Part shown: positions 1-6,871 of the stretch, one piece after another
Position numbering within the stretch: the first letter of the stretch is position 1
How the letters are laid out: each line of letters starts with the position of its first letter
From: Actinomycetes bacterium
GTDB taxonomy: Bacteria; Actinomycetota; Acidimicrobiia; Acidimicrobiales; Acidimicrobiaceae
DNA: 15,918 nt
Reading direction: 5' to 3'
Assembly (NCBI GenBank): GCA_021823385.1
Contig: JAKAOC010000004.1
Span: 1-15,918 of the forward strand
Made by a program: the position numbers and the translations under genes
Notes under the pieces: generated by a model
Seen by the model: only the letters and a program-made list of their open reading frames with translations
Told to the model about the DNA's origin: nothing
Databases searched by the model: none

Positions 1-787
1 CCAGCAAGCTCTCGACATCGAGCCGCTGGGACAGTTCGGGTCCAGGATTGCGCATCAACGCGCCAACTTCGAAGGCCGGCTCAGCCATCACGCCTTTCGG
101 ATCGATGACCCTCCACCCAGAGGTATCCGACCTCAAGATGTTCTCGTGATGCAGGTCGCCGTGATGAAGTGCGGGGCGATCGCTGGTCTCGATCAAGTCT
201 GCCAAAATTTCCTGCGCCTGCCGAACGTGCGCGCCCATACTATTGCTGAAGGCCGTCTCTGGGTTGGCTTCGATTAGAGATGAGCACCATTCCCGGAGGT
301 TGGGGACGGCTGGAGGTCGTTCCACGCCGGGTCGAGCTAGTGATGCTGCCAGCTCATCTGCCGCGACTTTCGTTGCTGCTGCGTCGTCTACTGCGGCCAA
401 CTCCTTGAGCGTGCCGCCGGGGGCAATGCGCTCAAATATTAAGAGGGTCTGCTCCAAATCAATGACCAACGGAGTCACCACCCTTGGGCCAAAGGCATGC
501 CAAAAGGCCCAATCAAAAGCCTGCGGGCAGGTCTCGGGCATGATGAACTTCAACACAACATCCGGTCCGCTGAGGGCATCGGTCCGTCGGCACATACACA
601 CGAGACTCAACTCGGTTGCCTTAACGGTGATGATTTGCACTCCGTATCGCTCGGCCGCGCTGGTACATCTTTCGAGAGGAGTATCCGCCCGCTTGATGCC
701 TTCATCGGCGAACATTTCAAAGAGTCGTCCGCGGAGTTTGCCAACGAGCGAAGGAAGCGATTCTTCAGACACGGCGCCGCCGCACAT
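1..787 (-). CDS. Streptomycin 6-kinase / hydroxyurea kinase-like phosphotransferase, C-terminus off window
   Basis: Seen: an open minus-strand frame of 262 codons running off the left edge. From the ATG at 787 it has LHHGDLHHENI (catalytic-loop Asp211, Asn216) and VIDPKG (metal-binding Asp229), then AEPAFEVGALMRNP. Known: this spacing and the IDPKG signature are typical of the APH(6)/hydroxyurea resistance kinase family, cytoplasmic enzymes that use ATP to phosphorylate streptomycin-type aminocyclitols or hydroxyurea. The start at 787 has AGGTGG nine bases upstream; a second ATG at 715 lacks that support. Odd: this start and its ribosome-binding site lie within the IS3 orfA remnant, so the native 5' end may have been replaced, although family-like N-terminal sequence begins soon after. 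The real substrate cannot be told from sequence, and chromosomal members often have no proven resistance role. Confidence 0.8.
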   Translation of the reverse strand, partial: MCGGAVSEESLPSLVGKLRGRLFEMFADEGIKRADTPLERCTSAAERYGVQIITVKATELSLVCMCRRTDALSGPDVVLKFIMPETCPQAFDWAFWHAFGPRVVTPLVIDLEQTLLIFERIAPGGTLKELAAVDDAAATKVAADELAASLARPGVERPPAVPNLREWCSSLIEANPETAFSNSMGAHVRQAQEILADLIETSDRPALHHGDLHHENILRSDTSGWRVIDPKGVMAEPAFEVGALMRNPGPELSQRLDVESLL

Positions 788-887
788 ATGCAGATGCCAC
801 CTCAGCTACGCCTCTGCCGGAATCGATCACCTTGTGGGCTGCATCGATGCGGAATTCGAGGGTAAACCTTCTTCTTGTTGCTCCCAT
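765..887 (-). pseudogene. IS3-family orfA (transposase, helix-turn-helix subunit) N-terminal remnant
   Basis: Seen: the frame begins MGATRRRFTLEFR, preceded by a strong GGAGGAGGG site seven bases upstream, and continues IDAAHKVIDSGRGVAEVA before becoming an unrelated arginine-rich tail and stopping. Known: IS3/IS911-type OrfA proteins start with this pattern (RRFTxEFRxxAVxLVxxxGxxVAEVA) leading into a helix-turn-helix. About 27 codons are left of a normal ~90-100, and no orfB is present. The loss point falls at about 785-800, on the start of the kinase gene, so the element was probably deleted internally or recombined there. It is not functional. Bases 888-955 upstream would be the element's leader and end; TGGACACCCG at about 927-936 on the minus strand is a candidate inverted-repeat end, but I could not find the partner. 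Confidence 0.65.
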
Positions 888-952
888 GTTGACATCCCTC
901 CTCCCGACAACATAGGCCGGGCTTATCGGGTGTCCAATAGAGCTGGGAAACC

Positions 953-1117
953 TCACTGAACGGGGGCGCGCGCCTCGTCCGCGACTTTGATGAATAGGAA
1001 CGAAAGCCCCCAGATCGCGGAGAGCGCGAGGAGCTGGGCCGGCCAAGGCGTCCGAGTCTCCCGGTTTGCCGAGACGTGCAATCGTGGCCCTGGACTCCCG
1101 TCTGACCGTCTCATCAT
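953..1117 (-). pseudogene. EamA/DMT-family permease, N-terminal fragment
   Basis: Seen: ATG at 1117 (ATG at 1114 also possible) with GGGGAGG seven bases upstream. After about 20 residues comes QLLALSAIWGLSFLFIKVAD, then EARAPVQ and a stop after about 54 codons. Known: L-x-A-x-x-WG-x-xFxFIKxA is the first transmembrane helix of EamA/drug-metabolite transporter proteins, which are normally about 290 residues with ten helices. The other helices are missing. The break at about 953-958 coincides with the start of the IS3-type remnant on the same strand, so insertion or deletion by that element most likely truncated the gene. Too short to transport anything. Confidence 0.6.
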
Positions 1118-1570
1118 CGATAAACCTCCCCACGACCGACGCTTGGTTCTATACATATAGCTAACGTCGGGATAGAACACCTTGTGAGGTTCCCATTTAT
1201 GCTTCGAGGACTCTCCTTGGCGCTTCGAACGCCTCGACGGACAGGCGGGCGAGGTAAACAACAGCTACGTGGTGCCACCAAACTCCGGTCCATACGCTAC
1301 ATGAGTCAGGCTGCCGGCCGGCTCACAAAGGCAGGTTCCTGACTGAGCGGTTCAATCGCCCCCGGCTGCGAAGAAATTCGCTATGAAAGGCGCACTTGCG
1401 TGTCGACAGGGCGAAAGGCACACGGCGGGAGCAGGTGCAGGGGGAGGGGATGCCGTTCTCCGGAAGCACCGGTGTGAAGCGGCGGCCTGCAGCGTCGCCA
1501 TGATCCAGTGCGGCTCCATCCGATCCCGGGAAGCACCGAACCCCACGCGACGAAGACCGAGAGCCACTTA
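1118..1570. other. Intergenic stretch without a recognised gene
   Basis: I translated this stretch in all frames. The open frames are short, proline/arginine-rich and lack ribosome-binding sites or family motifs. The left part (1118-1260) would hold the promoter of the EamA fragment on the minus strand. At 1184-1195 lies GTGAGGTTCCCA, an inverted near-copy of the bases at 943-955 (see findings). No RNA gene was seen. Confidence 0.4.
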
Positions 1571-1598
1571 CCACTGTGACGCCATAACGGCATAGTGG
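1571..1598. promoter_or_regulatory. Imperfect palindrome, candidate operator of the toxin-antitoxin operon
   Basis: CCACT at 1571-1575 and AGTGG at 1594-1598 form outer inverted arms, with GCC-ATAAC-GGC nested between them (slightly off the same centre). The element ends 12 bases before the antitoxin ATG. RHH antitoxins usually bind such palindromes over their own promoter. A GGTAGG at 1597-1602 overlaps it and could be the weak ribosome-binding site. Autorepression is inferred from position only. Confidence 0.4.
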
Positions 1599-1610
1599 TA
1601 GGCTGAAGGT

Positions 1611-1895
1611 ATGGCGAAGAAGAAGACGACCATTTACCTCGACTCTGACGTCCTCACAGCGACCAAGGCTGCCGCACTCACGTCTAAACGGTCCGAGAGT
1701 GCCGTCGTCGAGGATGCGCTCCGTTCGTACCTTCGGAGTGGTCACGGCGATGCGGTGCGGGACGAGTTGCAGGAACTCTTGGAGCGTATTACGGCCAAAG
1801 GCGACCTTGACGAGGACGCAGCGCTCGCGCAAGCAGTGAGCGAGGTGCAGGCGGTCCGCCAGGAGCGGCGTTCACGACCGTTGCATGGCGGGTAA
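1611..1895 (+). CDS. Ribbon-helix-helix (CopG-type) antitoxin
   Basis: Seen: 94 residues. The N-terminus KKTTIYLDSDVLTATKAAAL gives the basic leader, a beta-strand (TTIYL) and helix of a ribbon-helix-helix fold, followed by SESAVVEDALRSYL, the second helix. The C-terminal half is acidic and probably helical (ELQELLERITAKGDLDEDAA), which suits a toxin-binding tail. Its last 11 bases overlap the next gene, the usual arrangement for translational coupling of antitoxin and toxin. Known: RHH antitoxins dimerise, bind their own promoter and block a partner PIN RNase. The start is fixed by the MAKKKTTIYL pattern; upstream there is only a modest ribosome-binding site (GGTAGG). Confidence 0.85.
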   Translation: MAKKKTTIYLDSDVLTATKAAALTSKRSESAVVEDALRSYLRSGHGDAVRDELQELLERITAKGDLDEDAALAQAVSEVQAVRQERRSRPLHGG

Positions 1896-2316
1896 GCTGC
1901 CTCGGGTCGTCGTTGACACCAATGTGTTCGTGGCGGCTATCACCTCACGGGAGGGCGTATCCGCCAGGCTCCTACTTGCCGCAATGGCCGGGCGATACCA
2001 GGTCGTCGTCTCGCCGATGCTGCTCGAAGAGCTTTCGGAAGTGCTGGCCCGGCCGAAGTTCCGGCGGTACCTGAGTATCGAGGATGCCCGGCAATTTGTG
2101 GATGCAGTCCGGAGACTGGCAGACGCCGTGGATGACCCTCCAAAGGGAGACGATCCCATAACCGATGATCCCGACGACGACTTCCTTGTCACACTGGGCG
2201 AGGCGGTCGGTGCTGACGTGCTCGTGTCGGGCGATCCGCACCTCACTACGCTGCAGCGGCCGGGCCTCACGGTGCTGACGCCCCGACGTTTTCTGGATGC
2301 CGTTGGCGACCCCTGA
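1885..2316 (+). CDS. PIN-domain toxin, putative endoribonuclease (COG1569-type)
   Basis: Seen: 143 residues filled by one PIN domain. VVVDTNVF has the first acidic residue (Asp11); SPMLLEELSEVL has Glu48/49; DDPDDDF at 94-100 and LVSGDPHL with Asp117 complete the acidic metal site. RPKFRRYLS and the terminal LTPRRFLDAV are typical of the COG1569 toxin group that pairs with RHH antitoxins. Known: PIN toxins are Mg2+-dependent RNases that stop translation when the antitoxin is lost. The ATG overlaps the antitoxin reading frame by 11 bases, so expression is coupled. All catalytic acids are present, so it is probably active. The RNA target is unknown. The pair may stabilise the adjacent island, but it lies outside the direct repeats. 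Confidence 0.88.
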   Translation: MAGKLPRVVVDTNVFVAAITSREGVSARLLLAAMAGRYQVVVSPMLLEELSEVLARPKFRRYLSIEDARQFVDAVRRLADAVDDPPKGDDPITDDPDDDFLVTLGEAVGADVLVSGDPHLTTLQRPGLTVLTPRRFLDAVGDP

Positions 2317-2648
2317 GTTCCCAGCTACCCCCGACAGGGCTGATCGTGAACCCCTGTGCGGTTTCAACCGGCGCCTTCACCACCAGAGCGTTATTCCCGG
2401 AGAACGAGTGGAGATGGTTGGCGACGATCTCGACAACGCGTCCGGTGGTGCCAGCGGCAGCCAGCTGGTCCCCAGGACAACGTCGCAGGAGTCGGCGTGG
2501 TGCCTACCGTTAATGGCAACCCGGGCGAGTCGTGGCGTTCTTCCCCGATGCGAGTTCCAGTAACTCGGGAGTGGCGACGAGGGCCCGACCGGGGCCACCG
2601 CACGAACAACACGTCGGCCCCCCAGGTCGGCCTGCTCGGTCAATGCGA
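2317..2648. other. Gene-free stretch between toxin gene and direct repeat A
   Basis: No frame here has a convincing start with a ribosome-binding site or a family motif. On the minus strand one frame reads coherently for about 50 residues (TTGRVVEIVANHL, SGNNALVVKAPVE) but runs on antisense to the toxin gene and matches no family I know. I see no terminator or RNA. Confidence 0.35.
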
Positions 2649-3008
2649 TCGCCCGCTGAAAGATACGGACCTGCGGAGCGGCTGTGCCTTTGGGCGACCC
2701 CTCGATCTTGCGGCCACCGGAGGCGAGGCCGGGACTCAACGGGACTCAACTGCTGCCCTTTATTGCATAACGGTGCCCTTCCGTGCCCTTCCACAGAGGC
2801 TCTGATCTGCGACGTTACCCAAAGGGGCTGGTCACGGGGGCGCATTTTCTACGTTCGCAACGTAGAAGTCGGCGGTTCGAGTCCGCTCACCTCCACTCCA
2901 AAAGCCCAGGTCATGCAGTTGATTGCAAGCCCCTACCGGCCAGAGTCCTACGCTCTGCGTGACTCAACAAGACTCAACTGCGTTCTATGGACGGCCGAAG
3001 GAGAGTCC
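2649..3008 (+). repeat. Direct repeat A (~350 bp), att-like, containing a tRNA 3' fragment
   Basis: This block recurs in the same orientation at 7879-8235, offset 5226 at the tRNA part. Bases 2842-2916 are identical (75 of 75) to the second copy. Over 2841-3003 I count 7 differences by eye. The left part (2649-2840) is clearly related but more diverged, with small indels. Two pairs of ACTCAAC at 10-bp spacing flank the tRNA part, at about 2734-2750 and 2962-2978. Tyrosine-recombinase attP sites have such paired arm sites around a core that copies a tRNA 3' end. No integrase gene is present in the window. Confidence 0.85.
2849..2895 (+). other. 3' portion of a tRNA-Ala(CGC)-like gene (probable attachment core)
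   Basis: Anticodon stem CTACG/CGTAG with loop TTCGCAA (anticodon CGC), variable loop AAGTC, T-stem GGCGG/CCGCT with loop TTCGAGT, acceptor 3' strand CACCTCC and discriminator A. Position 70 is T, compatible with the G3:U70 identity pair of tRNA-Ala. The 5' acceptor strand and D-arm cannot be formed from the bases before 2841, and no CCA is encoded, so this is not a functional tRNA. Confidence 0.75.
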
Positions 3009-3822
3009 TGCAAGGGCAAAGCGCAGGCATCGAAAGGCACCGAATGTGGAGGGAGTGTCGACACCAGCCCCTACGGCCGCTGGGGGTCATTGGCCGGTGA
3101 AATATGGCGTAGTCTTCAACTGTTGCGACAACCGCTGGAGTCCACCTTGACGTCCACCAAATTTTCGCAAGGGAAAAGGCTCCGAAAATTGCTCCGCTCG
3201 CCGCACAAGCGCCCGGAGCGAAGTGGTTGGCGACTTCAACACCATCGAAGGTGCATTTCACTTCGACATTGCAGATTCCATCAACGAGCGCAACAAGAGA
3301 CGGCGTTTGTCGGAGTTTTGTCAGCCGATTGAAAATCGCGAGAGGGTGCAGCCGCGGCGGTGGAAAGCCCTCGAGCGCATACGGCTCGGACTCTCGAATC
3401 AGCTCAATTGCCCTTGCGAGCACTCCCTTCGTATAGCCCTTGAGGTATTGCCGATTCCGCGCATTAATGCGCCCGACCTCGGCGTCTTCTGAAACGGCCC
3501 AAGAGTCCGTCTCGAAGATCGGGTACTGAAATCGGTCGTTCCCTGACAAAGCAAAGGTGGGCGAGCGCTAAACGGGCGTGGAATACGATGTAGCCGACCA
3601 TGGCTACTGCGCCGTCCCGGCACGCCTCAGGTGGCTCCGCTCCGACTTCGAACATCATCCCGGCCTTGAACTCATAGGGCTGCGCGGTAACGATGCAGGA
3701 GCGACGGCGGGTCGGAAGCGACCCTGGAGGCGCTCGAACACCTTCTCGAACCCGGCGACATGGCTATCAACACGTTCAAGCTTTGCCCACCAAGTGCGAC
3801 GAGCGGCAGGACCGTCAGTCAT
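2974..3822 (-). pseudogene. Frameshifted hypothetical protein with a GDxVHNxRSALDHL-type motif
   Basis: Seen: three consecutive minus-strand frames make one protein-like sequence. Frame 1 starts at ATG 3822 (MTDGPAARRTWWAKLERVDS, AGFEKVFERLQGR). Frame 2, from about 3700, has QPYEFKAG and VGYIVFHARLALAHL. Frame 3, from about 3535, has YPIFETDSWA, ELIRESEPYA and HPLAIFNRLTKL. Known: a common bacterial family of unknown function has the order WW-x-K-x-xRA, GD-x-VHN-x-RSALDHL, QFPIF, LQPY, HPLA-x-L-x-x-L-x-x-xDKHR. Here the Asp/His/Asn of the central motif and the DKHR are changed as well, so it is mutated beyond the two frameshifts. It follows rloB by 87 bases on the same strand and may once have belonged to that operon. 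The 3' end is uncertain; frame 3 runs into direct repeat A. Confidence 0.6.
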
Positions 3823-3909
3823 GGCGTACCCCACTTGCTATTTCCTGCCAGCCGTGACGATCCAGCTGGCCGAGACGCATTCCCAGCGCGATGCCGGACC
3901 CTTCGTTTC

Positions 3910-4593
3910 TCATTTCTTACCGCCATCGCCTCTACGATCCGGGTCCTCTGCGTCAGACAACCCACCTACCGCGTCAAGCAAGCGGTGCATCCCGGAAGAC
4001 GGATTGTTGTGCGGGAAGGCCGTGTTGTTCTGGATATGGCGCCTGTCAAGTGCCGCGGCGCGCTGCGCTGCTTCTCGGATGTGTGGCATGTACTTCTGCG
4101 GGTCGAGGCCCTTGCCACTACTACCATCGAGCTGGCGGCGTAGCTTACGGGCGTCATCGTTGTCCAACCAGCTGTTGTGGTCGGAAAAGTGCAGGATCAG
4201 CCACAGCTCAAAGCAGGGGTTGGAGATGGCGACTTCAACACCGTCTTGACGCGCTTGTTCCTCCGCCCCCTTCAAGTCCGGATGGTTGCGTGGCCATTCG
4301 ACATCGAAGACACACCAGACCTCGTCGATCTCGCCTTCCTCGTCTGTGGCTCTTCGACGAGCGGCAACAGCCTTTTTGACGAGGGTCGTCGGCACCGAGC
4401 CACCTTGCCCGGTCTCGATCCGAACATCAACGGCAGCCACATCGTGTACGGCCGGTTGTCGCTTCAAGGCGTTCAGGTATTCGGGCTCGGTCCGTTCTCC
4501 TTCGCAAAAGACCAGAAAAGTTTTTCGAGGTTGGCGGGTAGCGACGCGGCGTTTGAGCGACTGCCGGTTGTCGCTTCGACGATTGCGCGCCAT
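3910..4593 (-). CDS. rloB: RloB-family Toprim-like protein, putative effector of a two-gene defence module
   Basis: Seen: 227 residues. FLVFCEGERTEPEYL (residues 26-40) carries the Toprim-type glutamate. EVWCVFDVE (91-99) is the second acidic motif, and SNPCFELWLILHF (124-136) is the strongly conserved RloB signature. Known: RloB proteins are predicted Toprim-fold nucleases, first seen in type I restriction loci and often paired with an AAA15/ABC ATPase. The pair resembles PARIS-type ATPase-Toprim anti-phage systems. The ATG at 4593 shares one base with the ATPase stop (TGATG), giving tight translational coupling; the extra upstream TTG codon is not needed. Odd: the usual DxD motif reads D97-V-E99, which might weaken metal binding. 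Target (DNA or tRNA) cannot be told. Cytoplasmic, with no membrane segment. Confidence 0.85.
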   Translation of the reverse strand: MARNRRSDNRQSLKRRVATRQPRKTFLVFCEGERTEPEYLNALKRQPAVHDVAAVDVRIETGQGGSVPTTLVKKAVAARRRATDEEGEIDEVWCVFDVEWPRNHPDLKGAEEQARQDGVEVAISNPCFELWLILHFSDHNSWLDNDDARKLRRQLDGSSGKGLDPQKYMPHIREAAQRAAALDRRHIQNNTAFPHNNPSSGMHRLLDAVGGLSDAEDPDRRGDGGKK

Positions 4594-5897
4594 CAAGTGT
4601 CGCTGGCGACCAGGCCGAGCGCACGCCGGAGCATGAATTGATCCAACTCGGGAACGGCGCCAAAGCGCCCCTGAAGGTACGCCCGCTCAAGATTGAGTGA
4701 CCGGCGAACCTGATCGCCGCCGTACTCCGCAAGTGCCGTGAGGGTCGTCGCCCCGTTCTCGCCCTTCTCAGTAAGCCACACTTCGTCTCGGTTGAGATGG
4801 TTAAGCAAGCTGGTGTCGTGTGTCGTGAAGACGAGTTGCGCCCCATGCGGGTTGGTATCGGGATCTTGGAACAGCTCTAGTAATCGTGCGGACAATCGGG
4901 GGTGGAGACTCGCGTCGAGTTCGTCAAAAAGGAGTATCCGGCCGCTTTCTAGCGCACGAAGCGTAGGTCCGATGAGCGTGAACCAGGTCTGCGTTCCGAC
5001 GGACTCCTCGTCGTAATCCAATGGCAGTTCTTGTCCTGCCACGCGGTGCATTAGCCGCAGTTGGCGTCTCGCCTCTCGTCGTATCTGCGTCGATGCTTGT
5101 ACATGATCAGATTCGTCGTAGACCACCTGGACACCTTCGATGCCGAGGTCTGCAAACCGCAGCAAGGCTAGAGCCGACTCCCGGGGACTCAGGCGTTCGA
5201 GATCCGGATCCTCGAACAGCGCAGGCTGCGTCGATGCCCAACGATCATCGAAAAGCTGGGCGGTCGAGAAGAAGCCGGGCACCTCGAGTCTGGCGACCCT
5301 ACGCCCCATGGCTCTACCCCGTACTCCCAGTACGCGGATTCCGGCAAGGGCTCGACCAAAGGGCTGGACCTCCGGCTCGTCAAACCGCATCGCCGCTGAT
5401 AGCGCCAGCGTGGTCGGGGTAAGCAGCTCTTTGGTGCCTGCCAGCGACCGGAGCCCCCTCCGGAAGTGGATGCCTCGGCCTTCCCGTTCAAACAGCACGC
5501 GTCGCCGCCGTTCGGGGTAGCTGTATAGACCTTCGAAGATCACCTCGGTGTCGTGCACCTCGAGCCGGTAGGCGTAACGTACGTCCTGGATCACCATCTC
5601 GACCTCGTAGCTCGAGGGTAGGGTCGGTCCCCGACCAAACTTGAAGGGCTCTCGAGGGATGAACTCGTCCCAGGTCCGAAGCGAGCGTCCGACGGCAGTG
5701 GACAACCATGCCATCGCCTCAAGGACGTTCGACTTACCCGAAGCGTTGGGGCCGTAGATCCCCGCGATCGACAGCACATGTTCGTTGAGTCGGGCGAACG
5801 CGCGGGCCGCAGGTCGATCCTGATCGACAGCGATCATCGACAGCTCGATCGGGTCCAAAATCGATCGGTGGTTGGCAGCCTCAAACCTAAGCAGCAT
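4593..5897 (-). CDS. ABC/AAA15-type ATPase partner of RloB (RloA-like)
   Basis: Seen: 434 residues with the head of an SMC/OLD-like ABC ATPase. The N-terminal LRFEAANHRSI strand is followed by Walker A GPNASGKS (49-56), a serine-containing ESVGT segment (about 298-302) in the place of the ABC signature, Walker B ILLFDELDASLHP (321-333; Asp325, Glu326), and the switch histidine in FTTHD (His360). Arginine-rich segments in the middle replace a long coiled coil. Known: AAA15 (COG1106) ATPases act as sensors or regulators that hold or license a Toprim nuclease partner. All ATP-site residues are present, so it is probably functional. The stop overlaps the rloB start by one base. There is no Shine-Dalgarno before ATG 5897; a TAGACT hexamer six bases upstream suggests a leaderless transcript. 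Specific phage triggers are unknown. Confidence 0.88.
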   Translation of the reverse strand: MLLRFEAANHRSILDPIELSMIAVDQDRPAARAFARLNEHVLSIAGIYGPNASGKSNVLEAMAWLSTAVGRSLRTWDEFIPREPFKFGRGPTLPSSYEVEMVIQDVRYAYRLEVHDTEVIFEGLYSYPERRRRVLFEREGRGIHFRRGLRSLAGTKELLTPTTLALSAAMRFDEPEVQPFGRALAGIRVLGVRGRAMGRRVARLEVPGFFSTAQLFDDRWASTQPALFEDPDLERLSPRESALALLRFADLGIEGVQVVYDESDHVQASTQIRREARRQLRLMHRVAGQELPLDYDEESVGTQTWFTLIGPTLRALESGRILLFDELDASLHPRLSARLLELFQDPDTNPHGAQLVFTTHDTSLLNHLNRDEVWLTEKGENGATTLTALAEYGGDQVRRSLNLERAYLQGRFGAVPELDQFMLRRALGLVASDT

Positions 5898-5903
5898 GAG
5901 GTT

Positions 5904-5909
5904 AGTCTA
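5904..5909 (-). promoter_or_regulatory. Candidate -10 hexamer for a leaderless ATPase-rloB transcript
   Basis: Minus-strand TAGACT (TANNNT) ends six bases before ATG 5897, so transcription would begin at or next to the start codon. No ribosome-binding site is present there. I see no good -35 hexamer at 16-18 bases. Leaderless mRNAs are common in Actinomycetota. Confidence 0.35.
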
Positions 5910-6871
5910 GCAGTCCGAGCGCACATTCACACTGGTTTTCGTCATATTTGTACTATATAGCCGCTAAACGCGTAGCATTGGAGCATGCTCACTGACTCTC
6001 TGATACTAAGCGACGCAGGCTTTGCTTCTGGTCGGGCCGGTAGCGAGTCGGATCGTTGTCGGCACGCTCGAGTCGTCTTGGACACGTCCGTGAGGCCGTG
6101 CAGCCCGGCACCTCGAAGAACTGCCTTGGCTGGGCGACATCAGTCGTGGCCGCTCCCGATGACCCGTATTATGTCTCGCTCGCTGGCGTCATCGCCGTCC
6201 ACGCCTGCTTTACGCATATCAGCTACTGTTCCCACGACGTGAAAGGCCAGCAGCCCCTCTCCACCCCCGCCGTCGATCTCCGGAAAAGTTGCTCGATGGA
6301 GAAGGTGATCCTCGGCGCCTAGTTGGGCATCGGCTTGGTGCTCGTGCGCTTGCCCGAGAGGTTTGGCGGGCTCGGCTTCTCCCAGAAAGCTGCAGCCGAT
6401 GATCCCCCCCCCCCGCTTTGCTTCGGGCCGGGGCGCCTTTCGACGTGGCCCGCACCGCCATTGACTGCGGGATGATCGCCACGACCATCCTCACCATTGG
6501 GGCTCCCCCGAGGAGAGGTGACACTACCTGCAGCGGGGATCCGGTCGCAGCGCATATGCACCGGACAGTGCGTACCACCCACCCTCCGCGACTCCCCTTC
6601 CTTCGACGTTCACGCAGGCTGAAGTTACATAGCGACTTGTATACAGATTCTCCGCCACGTGAGCGACACGGCCCACCGGGCGTTGGGTCTCTGGCGTTTA
6701 GCGAGCCCCCAACGCGGAAAACAAATGCGCAGTGACCTGGGCCATTGCCACTTGGCGAGCCCTCTTGGCGGCGGCCAAAAAGGGACGGGGTCCGACGAAC
6801 CCGTTCAGGCAGCCGACACAAGAACTATGTCACTACGATCTTTGAGTCCCTAACTGCTGACTACACAGGCT
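5910..6871. other. Almost 1 kb without a recognisable gene
   Basis: Several open frames exist on both strands but none has a ribosome-binding site plus a family motif. On the plus strand a coherent-looking stretch (GIGLVLVRLPERFGGLGF, about 6326-6380) runs into an 11-C homopolymer at 6404-6414; one more C would join it to the next open frame (FDVARTAIDCGMIATTI), which hints at a decayed or slippage-affected gene. The segment near 6760-6800 (GGCGGCCAAAAAGGGAC) has the look of an insertion-sequence end, but I cannot assign it. Confidence 0.35.

Noticed and set aside
2849..2895. Functional tRNA-Ala gene
   Set aside because: Only the anticodon arm, T-arm and 3' acceptor strand are present; no 5' acceptor or D-arm can be built in either copy.
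2731..2978. CRISPR-like or tandem repeat array
   Set aside because: ACTCAAC occurs only as two pairs per block with 10-bp spacing; there are no regularly spaced repeats with unique spacers.
2532..3332. Long plus-strand open frame across direct repeat A, with a similar frame at 7875-8702 across repeat B
   Set aside because: The shared part (FYVRNVEVGGSSPLTSTP) is just the translation of the tRNA fragment and its flank; there is no ribosome-binding site and the remainder of the two frames is unrelated.
6219..6821. Minus-strand 200-codon open frame
   Set aside because: Arg/Ser/Pro-rich composition typical of a GC-rich shadow frame, crosses the C-tract, no start signal and no family motif.
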